A stretch of 55,400 nt of DNA, taken from assembly GCF_002114215.1 (NCBI RefSeq), contig NZ_NCTE01000140.1, positions 1 to 55,400 of the forward strand. Reading direction: 5' to 3'. The stretch comes from Streptomyces sp. 13-12-16. Its GTDB lineage: Bacteria > Actinomycetota > Actinomycetes > Streptomycetales > Streptomycetaceae. Under the pieces are notes generated by a model. The model saw only the letters and a list, made by a program, of their open reading frames with translations. It was not told the DNA's origin and did no database searches. How positions within the stretch are numbered: position 1 is the first letter of the stretch; each line of letters begins with the position of its first letter. The position numbers and the translations under genes were made by a program. Shown here piece after piece: positions 15,376 through 23,583 of this stretch.

Positions 15376-16986
15376 TCAGGGTGTGGACACCTCGAACCGC
15401 GTGACGCGGACCGCGCCGCCGAGGGCCTGAGTGGCGTGGTTGAAGAGGGCGAACCGGTAGCCCATGAAGAACCGCCAGTCGTTGCCCATGGAGAAGGCGG
15501 GCCCGAGACGGGTGAACGTGATGCCGTCGGTGCTGTAGGAGAAGGTCCCGGGGCGCGGTGCGCCGGGGCGGATGTCCGCGTTCGCGCGCAGCCAGACGCG
15601 GCCGCCGGAGACGGGCGCGCTCGCGGTTTCGGTGCCGGTGCCGGTGGTGTTCCAGTTGCTGTCCATGGTCAGCCCGGTGACCGTCACCACCCGTGTCGCA
15701 CCGCCGTCGCGCTTGAGGCCGATCCAGGCGGAGGAGTCACGCAGCAGCGCGAGCCCGGCCCGGTCGCCGTCCCGCATCGCGGAGTGGTCGAGCTGGACCG
15801 TGGCGGTGGAGGTGGGGCCCTGGATGCGGTGCGTGAGGGTGTTGCGGGCCCAGTAGAGGTCATGGGTGACGGTCGCGGTCCGCAGGGTCAGGCCGTTGCC
15901 GACCGACCACTTGGTGTTGTCGGGGTTGTGGTTCCACTCCCATCCCGGTTTCAGGGTCGTACCGTCGAAGGTGTCGACGCCGGTCATCGGGGTGACCTGG
16001 CGGGGCGGAGCGGGTACGGCCGGACTGGGGTACGTGGTGCCCCACGCGCCGTTGACGAGCTGTACGACGGGCCAGCCGTCCGCCGTCCAGGTGACCGGTG
16101 CCAGGGCGGGCACGCGGCCGCCGGGGTAGGCGTCGACGAAGGCCATGTAGTACCAGGCGCCGCTCTGCGTCCGCACCAGCCCGCCCTGATGGGGGACGCC
16201 GCCGCCGGGGATCGGTCCGCGCAGGTCGAGGAGGACCTGCCGCATCGTGTACGGGCCGAAGGGGCCGCTCGAGGACTTGAGGACGTACTGGCCGTTCGCG
16301 GGGCGGGTCAGGAAGATGTAGTACTGCCCGTTGATCTTGTAGAACCGGGCGCCCTCCAGGGTGCCGACGCCGGACGGTGTCCTGAACACCTCCTGCGCAC
16401 GGACCTGGCTGCGGCCGTCGGGCGAGAGCTGGGCCACGCTGATGGTGGTGTTGCCGTACGCCACGTAGAGGGTGTCGTCGGTGTCGACGAGCAGGCCGGC
16501 GTCGTAGTAGGGGGTGCTGATCGTCGTCAGCCTGTTCCACGGTCCCTCCACCGCGGTGGCGGTGTAGAGGTACGTCCGGGCGAAGTCGATCTGGCCGAGC
16601 CAGTAGAAGGTCCTGTTGCTGGGCCGGTAGGCCAGTGACGACGCCCAGATCCCTCTGACGTAGCCGCGGGCGCCGTTCAGGTCGTACTTGGCGCCGAAGT
16701 CGAGGACGGGTACCGAATGGCCGGCGATCTCCCAGTTCACCAGGTCGTACGACCGCAGAACGGGCGCGCCCGGCGAGTAGTGCATCGTCGAGGCCGAGGC
16801 GTAGTAGGTGTCGCCGACGCGAATGACGTCGATGTCCGCGAAGTCCTGCCAGATCACCGGGTTCGTGTACTGCGCCGCGGTCGCGAGGGCGGGCCCAGGG
16901 GGGAGGAGGGCGCCGGCGGCCAGACCGGTGGCGGCCGCGAGCGTGCGGCGACGGGTGAGAAATTGATGCGACCATGACAGATCCAT
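15376..16986 (-). CDS. Secreted GH43-family glycosidase with C-terminal sandwich domain
   Basis: 536 residues. A Tat-type signal (LTRRRTLAAATGLAAG, then ALA) is followed by a five-bladed propeller, about residues 40-330. YTNPVIWQDFADIDVIRVGDTYYAS holds the catalytic base Asp near 51-53. GIWASSLAYRPSNRTFYWL and GTLEGARFYKINGQYYIF hold the acid Glu. Residues about 350-536 are the GH43 C-terminal concanavalin-like domain (FDGTTLKPGWEWNHNP and FFMGYRFALFNHAT). Beta-xylosidase or alpha-arabinofuranosidase activity is likely. Start ATG 16986 has GAGG upstream. The promoter region holds TTCGAA-type palindromes shared with the divergent alpha-galactosidase gene. Confidence 0.88.
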   Translation of the reverse strand: MDLSWSHQFLTRRRTLAAATGLAAGALLPPGPALATAAQYTNPVIWQDFADIDVIRVGDTYYASASTMHYSPGAPVLRSYDLVNWEIAGHSVPVLDFGAKYDLNGARGYVRGIWASSLAYRPSNRTFYWLGQIDFARTYLYTATAVEGPWNRLTTISTPYYDAGLLVDTDDTLYVAYGNTTISVAQLSPDGRSQVRAQEVFRTPSGVGTLEGARFYKINGQYYIFLTRPANGQYVLKSSSGPFGPYTMRQVLLDLRGPIPGGGVPHQGGLVRTQSGAWYYMAFVDAYPGGRVPALAPVTWTADGWPVVQLVNGAWGTTYPSPAVPAPPRQVTPMTGVDTFDGTTLKPGWEWNHNPDNTKWSVGNGLTLRTATVTHDLYWARNTLTHRIQGPTSTATVQLDHSAMRDGDRAGLALLRDSSAWIGLKRDGGATRVVTVTGLTMDSNWNTTGTGTETASAPVSGGRVWLRANADIRPGAPRPGTFSYSTDGITFTRLGPAFSMGNDWRFFMGYRFALFNHATQALGGAVRVTRFEVSTP

Positions 16987-17030
16987 GGAGGTGTTCACCT
17001 CGAGTTCATCGGTCGGAGTGGCTCTGTCGC

Positions 17031-17291
17031 GTTCGAAATATCGAACATGGTACGACTTGTCGAGCATTCCGGATGATAGGAGGTTGGCGCACCCCGTCAA
17101 CCCCTCTCGCATGAGTCGTGCGCCTTTTCGAAATGTTCGAAGCGCCTGGTGCGGAGTCGGTGCGCCTCGGCCTCGCCCCCCTTGCTGATCAGGTGGCGAA
17201 TCCTGCTCCTCGGGGAGGTGTTGACATGACCGGCCGCCTCTCTAGTATCCGTGGGGCATCTGAAGTTTCCGAACGGCAACCGAAATTTCGA
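17031..17291. promoter_or_regulatory. Three TTCGAA-type inverted repeats in the GH43/GH27 divergent region
   Basis: Site 1 is GTTCGAAATATCGAAC (17031-17046), a 16-bp palindrome with one mismatched pair. Site 2 is TTCGAAATGTTCGAA (17127-17141), two TTCGAA blocks three bases apart. Site 3, CCGAAATTTCGAAC, is around 17280-17293. Sites share the TCGAAAT core and lie between the divergent starts at 16986 and 17328, so one regulator probably controls both hemicellulase genes. No regulator gene for them was identified; the LacI protein at 14282 has different boxes. Confidence 0.68.
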
Positions 17292-17327
17292 ACACTCTTC
17301 TCTCCTCCCCCTGCCGAAGGAGTCCCG

Positions 17328-18974
17328 GTGCCCAGACGATTACGCGGACGACTGTTCCGCCTCCTCACGGCCGCCGCGCTGACGGTGACCGCGTCCGTGA
17401 CGGCCTCGGCGCAGTCCACCGCCACGGCCGCGCCGGGCAGTCCGGCGCTCACCCCACCGCTGGGGTGGAACAGCTGGAACAGCTTCGGGTGCGGAATCAC
17501 CGAGGCCCAGGTCCGCCAGGCCGCCGACGCGATGGTGTCCTCGGGCATGCGGGACGCCGGCTACCGGTACGTGGTGGTCGACGACTGCTGGTTCGACCCG
17601 CAGCGTGACGCGCAGGGCAACCTGCGGGCCAACCCCACGAAGTTCCCGAGCGGGATGAAGGCCCTCGGGGACTACATCCACGGCAAGGGCCTGAAGTTCG
17701 GCATCTACCAGGTGCCGGGCGAGCGCACCTGTGCGCAGACCGTGGGCACTTACCCGGGCTCCACGGGCAGCAGGGGCCACGAGGTCCAGGACGCCGCCAC
17801 GTTCGCCGCATGGGGGGTCGACTACCTCAAGTACGACTGGTGTTCCTCGAGCGGCACGCGTGACGAGCAGGTCGCGCGGTTCAAGCTGATGCGTGATGCC
17901 CTGCGCGCCACCGGTCGGCCGATCGTCTACAGCATCAACCCCAACAGCTTCCACGCCATCACGGGGTCCACGTACGACTGGGGCGAGGTCGCCGACCTGT
18001 GGCGGACGACCGAGGACCTGCTCGACATCTGGCAGAACGGCAACACCAACAGCTACCCGATGGGCGTCGGCAACGTCCTGGACGTCAACGCGCCGCTGGC
18101 CGCACAGTCCGGACCGGGGCACTGGAACGACCCCGACATGCTGGTCGTCGGCCGCCCCGGCCTGTCGCTGACCGAGTCCCGCTCCCACTTCGCCCTGTGG
18201 GCGCTGATGAGTGCCCCGCTGATGGCCGGCAACGACATCCGCACGATGTCCGCCGACGTCAGCGCGATCCTGCGCAACCCGCGCCTGCTGGCGGTGAACC
18301 AGGACTCCCTGGGCGCGGGCGGACGCAGGGTGCGCGACGACGGCGACATCGAGGTGTTCGCCAAGCCCCTGGCGGACGGTTCGGTCGCGGTGGGGCTGTT
18401 CAACCGGGGCGGGAGCGCGGCGACGGTCACCACGACGGCCGCCCAGATCGGCCTGGGCGGAGGGCCGTTCACCCTCACCGACCTGTGGACCGGTGGCACG
18501 TCGAGCACGTCCGGACAGATCTCGGCGAGCGTCCCCGCGCACGGCGTCGCCGCGTACCGGGTGAGCGGCGGCAGCCCGCTGGCCGCCACCACCTCACGCC
18601 TGCGGGGCAACTCCTCCGGCCGCTGCGTGGACGTGGACAACGCCTCCACGGCCGCCGGCGCCGCGGCTCTGCTGTGGGACTGCCACACGGCCGCCAACCA
18701 GCTGTGGACCACATGGGCGGGCGGCGAGATCCGCGTCTACGGCGACAAGTGCCTGGACGCCTACGAGCAGGGCACCACCAACGGCACCCGTGTCATCACC
18801 TGGCCCTGCAACGGCCAGAACAACCAGAAGTGGACCGTCGGCTCCGACGGCTCGATCCGCAACGTCCACTCCGGACTGTGCCTCGACGCCAACGGGGCCG
18901 GCACCGCCAACGGGACCCGGCTGGTGCTGTGGACCTGCAACGGCCAGGCCAACCAGAAGTGGACCCGCGCGTGA
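17328..18974 (+). CDS. Secreted GH27 alpha-galactosidase with CBM13 (ricin-B) module; contains a TTA codon
   Basis: 548 residues. The signal peptide (RLFRLLTAAALTVTASVTASAQS) leads into LTPPLGWNSWNSFGCGITE, the GH27 start. YRYVVVDDCWFD, then YLKYDWC with nucleophile Asp170, then the GEVADLWRTTEDL region with acid/base Asp about 223, and GHWNDPDML follow. After a beta-sandwich domain, residues about 435-548 form a ricin-type trefoil with NQLW, NQKW and NQKW (QxW) repeats for polysaccharide binding. Start GTG 17328 has GAAGGAG five bases upstream. Codon 5 (17340-17342) is TTA, so expression should need the bldA tRNA. Substrates are likely galactomannan or raffinose-type sugars. Confidence 0.93.
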   Translation: MPRRLRGRLFRLLTAAALTVTASVTASAQSTATAAPGSPALTPPLGWNSWNSFGCGITEAQVRQAADAMVSSGMRDAGYRYVVVDDCWFDPQRDAQGNLRANPTKFPSGMKALGDYIHGKGLKFGIYQVPGERTCAQTVGTYPGSTGSRGHEVQDAATFAAWGVDYLKYDWCSSSGTRDEQVARFKLMRDALRATGRPIVYSINPNSFHAITGSTYDWGEVADLWRTTEDLLDIWQNGNTNSYPMGVGNVLDVNAPLAAQSGPGHWNDPDMLVVGRPGLSLTESRSHFALWALMSAPLMAGNDIRTMSADVSAILRNPRLLAVNQDSLGAGGRRVRDDGDIEVFAKPLADGSVAVGLFNRGGSAATVTTTAAQIGLGGGPFTLTDLWTGGTSSTSGQISASVPAHGVAAYRVSGGSPLAATTSRLRGNSSGRCVDVDNASTAAGAAALLWDCHTAANQLWTTWAGGEIRVYGDKCLDAYEQGTTNGTRVITWPCNGQNNQKWTVGSDGSIRNVHSGLCLDANGAGTANGTRLVLWTCNGQANQKWTRA

Positions 18975-19063
18975 GCGGCACGGCACCGGGTCGTGGCCGG
19001 AGCGACGACGCCCCGGCCACGGCCTCCCGCACGGCTGCCGCATCCGCCGGCACGGACCCGTGA

Positions 19064-19150
19064 CACGGTGAAGCCGCACCGAAGTGCTCCGGTGCGGCTT
19101 CACCGTGAGGCCGCACCCGGCGGCGCACAGGACGCGCTCGGCTCCTCACG
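19064..19150. repeat. Dispersed hairpin repeat, copy B
   Basis: CACGGTGAAGCCGCACC (19064-19080) and its exact complement (19091-19107) form a perfect 17-bp stem around GAAGTGCTCC. The following flank (GGCGCACAGGACGCGCTCGG, 19122-19141) aligns with copies A and C. It lies about 90 bases after the alpha-galactosidase stop. Confidence 0.82.
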
Positions 19151-19228
19151 AAGTCGGGTGTCCGCGTTGCTCGTGGGGACGGCGGATGCGCGAGTGCGGC
19201 CGCTGGGCGTCCGGGACGGCGAGAGTGG

Positions 19229-19267
19229 GACGACGAGGCCCCGCGAGTGCGGCGGGGCCTCGTCGTC
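19229..19267. terminator. 16-bp hairpin between convergent alpha-galactosidase and kinase genes
   Basis: GACGACGAGGCCCCGC (19229-19244) and its complement (19252-19267) are perfectly paired around a 7-base loop. It lies 57 bases from the kinase stop at 19324 (-) and also downstream of the alpha-galactosidase. It can act in both directions. Confidence 0.8.
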
Positions 19268-19323
19268 ACTGACGGTGCGATGCCCGGCGGCCGCGGCTGC
19301 GGAAGGTGCGCGTGGGACCGGTT

Positions 19324-20445
19324 TCAGCCGGACCGGGCGGGGGCGCGTAGGTCGACCTTGTATCCGCCTCGCGGGGTGGGTCCGGCGGTGAAGGTGCCGT
19401 GGAGCAGTTCGGCGCGCTCCCGCAGGCCGATCAAGCCCTGGCGGGAGCTGGGCAGGGCGACGGCCGGGCGGGTGGGTGCCGTGTTGGTGACGGTGACGCC
19501 GTAGTGGTCCGCGTCGTGCCACAGGCGTACCTCGGCGCGGGCTCCGGGGGCGTGCTTGCGCACGTTGGTGAGGGCTTCCTGGACCGTGCGGTAGACGGTG
19601 CGTTGGGCTGTCGTGCTGATGTGGGGCGGAAGCTCGCCGGTCAGGGTCGTCTCGATGCCGCTGTTGGCGATCAGTTGCCGGAGGCCGGCGAGGGTGGGCT
19701 GGGGGGCGAGTTCGGTTTCCTTGCCGCCGGAGGCGCGGAGCAGGGTGACCATGTGGCGGAGTTCGTCGAGGGTGTTCACGCTCAGGGAGCGGATGGTGCG
19801 GGCGGCCTCGCGGGCGTCAGGATCTTTGGAGGCGACCTGCAGCGCTCCGGCCTGTACGGCGATGAGGCTGACCTGGTGGGAGACGACGTCGTGCATCTCG
19901 CGTGCCAGCTGGGCCCGTTCGCGGGCGAGGACGGTCTGGGCGTGCAGGGCGCGTTCGTGCTCCCGGGCCTCCTCGACCTCCTCGAGCTGGCGTGCCACGT
20001 CGTGCCTGGCCTGCACGAGCTGGCCGAACAGGACCGGGACGACGGCTGTGGCGAGCGTGTAGACGAACAGGACGAGCGTCCAGGTCCGGTCGCCGGTGAA
20101 CGTCTCGGACAGGGGCCAGGCGAGGGTGCCCGCCGCCGCGTGCAGCAGGGCGCAGCCGACCAGCAGCCGGCGGTCGCGGGTCACCGTGGCCAGTGTGTAC
20201 AGGGCTGTGACCGGGGCGACCGCCACGTCCATGAAGACCGTCATGGGCAGCGTCAGCAGGAAGACCGTCAGCGGAAGACGCCTGCGCAGGAGCAGTCCCG
20301 CGCTGCCGATGGCGACGCAGGTCCACACGAGGGGGGTTCCCTCGTCGAAGAGGTTGATCCAGGCGTCGAGGACGGCGAGCACGCCGAGGCTCGCGTCGGC
20401 CGCCCAGGCCGGCACCCTTCGCCACAGTGCCGGGACCCTGCTCAT
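19324..20445 (-). CDS. NarL-type sensor histidine kinase
   Basis: 373 residues. About five hydrophobic segments in the first 140 residues (LGVLAVLDAWINLF to LVLFVYTLATAVVPVLF) place it in the membrane with little outside. A coiled linker leads to the HisKA_3 box LAREMHDVVSHQVSLIAVQAG, whose first His is the phospho-acceptor. TVYRTVQEALTNVRKHAP is the N box, and QGLIGLRERAELLHGTFTAGPTPRGGYKV the G region of the HATPase. The start overlaps the end of the response-regulator gene by four bases (ATGA, 20442-20445). The signal is unknown; small kinases of this kind often sense cell-envelope stress. Confidence 0.92.
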   Translation of the reverse strand: MSRVPALWRRVPAWAADASLGVLAVLDAWINLFDEGTPLVWTCVAIGSAGLLLRRRLPLTVFLLTLPMTVFMDVAVAPVTALYTLATVTRDRRLLVGCALLHAAAGTLAWPLSETFTGDRTWTLVLFVYTLATAVVPVLFGQLVQARHDVARQLEEVEEAREHERALHAQTVLARERAQLAREMHDVVSHQVSLIAVQAGALQVASKDPDAREAARTIRSLSVNTLDELRHMVTLLRASGGKETELAPQPTLAGLRQLIANSGIETTLTGELPPHISTTAQRTVYRTVQEALTNVRKHAPGARAEVRLWHDADHYGVTVTNTAPTRPAVALPSSRQGLIGLRERAELLHGTFTAGPTPRGGYKVDLRAPARSG

Positions 20446-21131
20446 CGCCCGTGGCCCCGCGTGTCCCGGGCCGCGGCGTCGCCGTTCCTGCCGAGCAGTC
20501 CGGCCCGCTCCGCCAGCAGGGCCGCCTGGACGCGGCTGGAGACCCGCAGCTTGGCCAGGATCGAGCTGACGTGGTCCTTGACGGTGCCCGCGCTCAGATG
20601 GATGCGGGTGCCGATGTCGGCGTTGGAGAGTCCTTCCGCGACCAGGACAAGAACGTCGCGTTCCCGGTCGCTGAGCAGACCCACGCGCGCCACGTCCGTG
20701 TCCTGCGGCGCTCCCGCCCCCGGGTGACCGCGCAGCAGGGCACGTGAGGCCTTCGGGGACATCACCACCCCGCCCGCGGCCAGGGTGCGCACCAGCTGGG
20801 CGAGCTGTTCGGGCTCGGTGTCCTTGAGGAGGAAGCCGGCGGCCCCCGAGCGCAGCGCGGTCAGGATGTACTCGTCGGTGTCGAACGTGGTCAGCATGGC
20901 CACGTGCGGTGGTTCGGGCAGTGTCCGGATCTGCCGCAGGACGGTCAGGCCGTCCACGTCCGGCATGCGGATGTCGAGGAGCACCACGTCCGGCATCTCG
21001 CGGCGGATCACGTCGGCCGCCTGTGCCCCTTCCGCGGTCGCCACGACCTGGATGCCGTCGGACGCGTTCAGGATCATCTGGAAGCCGGATCGCACCAGGG
21101 CCTCGTCGTCCACCACCACTACCCGGATCAC
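20442..21131 (-). CDS. NarL/LuxR-family response regulator
   Basis: 229 residues. The receiver domain has the acidic pair VDDE, phospho-acceptor Asp53 (VVLLDIRMPDVDG) and Lys103 (GFLLKD). The C-terminal LuxR helix-turn-helix (LSDRERDVLVLVAEGLSNADIGTRIHLSAGTVKDHVSSILAKL) is complete. GTG 21131 has GAGGCGGGA upstream. It is first in a two-gene operon with its kinase, transcribed away from the DUF418 gene, which could be a target. Confidence 0.94.
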   Translation of the reverse strand: MIRVVVVDDEALVRSGFQMILNASDGIQVVATAEGAQAADVIRREMPDVVLLDIRMPDVDGLTVLRQIRTLPEPPHVAMLTTFDTDEYILTALRSGAAGFLLKDTEPEQLAQLVRTLAAGGVVMSPKASRALLRGHPGAGAPQDTDVARVGLLSDRERDVLVLVAEGLSNADIGTRIHLSAGTVKDHVSSILAKLRVSSRVQAALLAERAGLLGRNGDAAARDTRGHGR

Positions 21132-21690
21132 CGGCGTCCCGCCTCACACTTGTCTGCCCTGTCCCGATCCCGGGCGATCCGTACGCGGCCCAGGGCATTC
21201 CGGCTCTCGTACGGAGATCGCTCGCTGCCGAGCGTACGTCCGCTCCGGCGCGCCACGGTGCGACCACCAGGGAACGCCCGCCACCCGGGAGACCCGTTCC
21301 AGCCGTCCGGGGGGAGCGCCCCGGCCCTTCGGCGGGCAGGTGGGCGAACCTCGGCGGATGGAGCCTGTGGCCCCGCTGCGGCGGGACCGGTCCGGAGGGC
21401 GGTCCGAACCGGCGGGCCGCAAGCGATGGCCGTACGTTCGAGGACTCCCCGCCCATGCCCCCTCGCCTCTGCGCCTGCGCCGGCGCCGGTCCGCTCTCGT
21501 TCTGGCCAACGCCCTGACCAAGCAGGGACGCAGGCCGCAGGGAGGGTGCGGGCGTCCTTGCTCCGGCGCTGCGAGTGATCCGCTCCGAGGGGGCGGCCGC
21601 CGTCCGTCCCCGCCGTCCGGCGGGGCGGTCCCGGCCGACCGGCGGGGTGGTCGCCGAAGGCTGCCGGATGGTCCGTCACCCGGCCTCACC
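21132..21690. other. 559-base divergent spacer, no gene seen
   Basis: It lies between the response regulator and the DUF418 gene. Open frames here are low-complexity Arg/Pro/Gly translations without family resemblance. It must hold promoters for both sides, but no clear hexamers or strong palindromes stood out. Confidence 0.5.
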
Positions 21691-22947
21691 ATGAGTTTTG
21701 TCTCCATGACACATACGCAGCTGCCGCACGAGACAACGGCTCCGCAGGAGCACGACCCTCCGCAGCCCCGGACCTCACCCGAGCCCGCCTCGGCCCGTGC
21801 GCCGCTGGGACGCCTGGTCGGGTTGGACGTGGCCCGCGCGCTGGCGGTGTTCGGCATGTACATCGTCCATATCGGACCCCCTCTGTCGGCCACGGACGGC
21901 GTCGGCAGCTGGGTGCGGTACCTGGCCGACGGCCACTCGTCGGTCCTGTTCGCCACCCTCGCAGGGTTCTCGCTGATGCTGATCGCGGGTCGCAGGGAGC
22001 CGAAGACCGGCCCGGCCGGCAGGCAGGCGAAGGCGCGGATCGCGATCCGCGCCGTGGTCCTGCTGGTGCTGGGCACCGTCCTGGCGATGGAGTACGGAGG
22101 TGTGATCATCCTCGCCTTCTACGGCGTCTACTTCCTCCTCGCCCTGCCCTTGGTGCGACTGCGCGCCGGGACGCTCGCGATGATCGCGGGCGGGCTCGCC
22201 CTTCTCACACCGCAGTTGGCGTTCGTACTGAGGTCGCTGCTGAGCGAGTCCGTCCAGCAGAGCGTCGACACCTACGACCCGCTCAAGGCGCTCAGTGAGG
22301 TGGGAGTGCTCGACCTGCTGCTCACCGGCTTCTACCCGGCGATCACGTGGATGCCGTTCGTGATCGCCGGGATGGCGCTGGCCCGCCTCGACCTGGCCGC
22401 CGTCGCCGTCCAGTGGCGCCTGGCCGCGCTCGGCGCCGCCCTCGCCGTGGCCGCGTACGGCATGTCCCTGCTGCTGGCGGGCAAGGACGCGTTGCGGAGC
22501 ATGGCGGAGGGCGGAAAGCCGTCCACCGGCTCCGGGCCGGCGTCCTTCGGCAGTGGATCCTTCGAGGCCCAGGGGGCGGCCTCCGATCTGCTGACCGCCG
22601 GGCCGCACAGCGGCACCACGTTCGACATCATCGGCAGCGTGGGCGTCGCGATCCTCGTGATCGTGTCCGTGACGGTCCTGATGGACCGTCTTCCGCTCCT
22701 GCGCCGCCTGTCGAAGCCGGTCATCGCGGTGGGCGCCATGTCCCTGACGGCCTACGTCGGCCACTTCGTCGCGCAGTCCGTGATGGGCATGCCGGCCGGC
22801 GAAAGCAGCCAGGCGTCGTGGGTGCCCGTGCTGATGTTCATTCTGGCGGCGACCGTGTTCGCCGCGGTCTGGTCCCGGTTCTTCCGCCGCGGACCCCTGG
22901 AGTCGCTGCTCAACGCCGCCACCCGGCCCGCGAAGTACGTCCGATGA
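21691..22947 (+). CDS. DUF418/DUF1624-type multi-pass membrane protein
   Basis: 418 residues with about ten hydrophobic helices. LGRLVGLDVARALAVFGMYIVHIGPP is the conserved first segment of the heparan-alpha-glucosaminide N-acetyltransferase-like (DUF1624)/DUF418 group. TGFYPAITWMPFVIAGMALARLDL and FDIIGSVGVAILVIVSVTVLMDRL, then LRRLSKPVIAVGAMSLTAYVGHFVAQ, match the later helices. It is probably an acyltransferase-like envelope protein, but no substrate can be assigned. Two in-frame ATGs (21691 and 21706) are possible; neither has a clear ribosome site. It may be controlled by the divergent two-component system. Confidence 0.82.
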   Translation: MSFVSMTHTQLPHETTAPQEHDPPQPRTSPEPASARAPLGRLVGLDVARALAVFGMYIVHIGPPLSATDGVGSWVRYLADGHSSVLFATLAGFSLMLIAGRREPKTGPAGRQAKARIAIRAVVLLVLGTVLAMEYGGVIILAFYGVYFLLALPLVRLRAGTLAMIAGGLALLTPQLAFVLRSLLSESVQQSVDTYDPLKALSEVGVLDLLLTGFYPAITWMPFVIAGMALARLDLAAVAVQWRLAALGAALAVAAYGMSLLLAGKDALRSMAEGGKPSTGSGPASFGSGSFEAQGAASDLLTAGPHSGTTFDIIGSVGVAILVIVSVTVLMDRLPLLRRLSKPVIAVGAMSLTAYVGHFVAQSVMGMPAGESSQASWVPVLMFILAATVFAAVWSRFFRRGPLESLLNAATRPAKYVR

Positions 22948-22953
22948 GAGCGC

Positions 22954-22987
22954 GCCGGGGCGGTCGGCGGACGTGGCCCGCCCCGGC
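22954..22987 (+). terminator. Hairpin just after the DUF418 gene
   Basis: GCCGGGGCGG (22954-22963) pairs perfectly with CCGCCCCGGC (22978-22987) around a 14-base loop, seven bases after the stop codon. Confidence 0.65.
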
Positions 22988-23513
22988 TTCGACGGCCCTC
23001 GCCGCCCGCAAGGGGACCAGCCCTTGCGGGCCTCGGCCGTGCCCCGGCAATCCGTACCGGATCCTCCTCGCGCGGACCGACCGTCCGGGGCGAGGACTTT
23101 CCCCACGCCCTCGTGTGCCGCGGACCGGTGACCGGTGCGGCGCGTGCCCCGGATCCGAACGGTGCGGAGACGGACCGCGCGGCTCAGCCATGGCGCCCGA
23201 TGGTTCCAAGGAGGCCGGCGAAGACCGTGCAGGGATCCGGTCGGCAACGGCCGTCATGGCCCGGGCGTCGGCCGCACGGGTCGCCTCCGCCACGGTCGGC
23301 GCCCTGTCAGAGCCTTCGGCGGAAGACGTACCGGGGCTGGCCGGGCGAAGCCGCGAGGGACCGAGGGACGTGGGCGGAGGCGCTTCGGAGGCCGAGGGAA
23401 CGGCGGTGTGCGTCCTGCGGGCCCCGCGTGTGCTTCCGGGAGGTGACGCGGCCTCGGGGACGGTGCCTTCCACCGGTACCCGGCGGATGTCCGGCACCAC
23501 CCCTCACGTATGC

Positions 23514-23545
23514 GGGCTGCCCCCGCCGTGCGGCGGGGGCAGCCC
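23514..23545 (-). terminator. 14-bp hairpin downstream of the ABC exporter
   Basis: GGGCTGCCCCCGCC and its complement form a perfect stem closed by GTGC. It lies 39 bases beyond the ABC transporter stop at 23584 in the direction of transcription. Confidence 0.8.
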
Positions 23546-23583
23546 CGGGGGCGACCGTGTCGTCCTCCGCGGTCCGGCCCGTC

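Larger units (their letters stand above)
22948..23583. other. 636-base spacer with two hairpins, no gene seen
   Basis: This region separates the convergent DUF418 and ABC transporter genes. It contains the two hairpins listed separately. Long open frames on both strands are Arg/Pro-rich and match nothing I know. Confidence 0.5.

Noticed and set aside
14602..16638. 678-codon plus-strand frame
   Set aside because: It runs in a wrong frame through LacI and antisense to GH43, with no domain resemblance.
22910..23500. 196-codon minus-strand frame in the DUF418/ABC spacer
   Set aside because: It is Arg/Pro/Ala-rich low complexity, overlaps the DUF418 end, and has no family resemblance.
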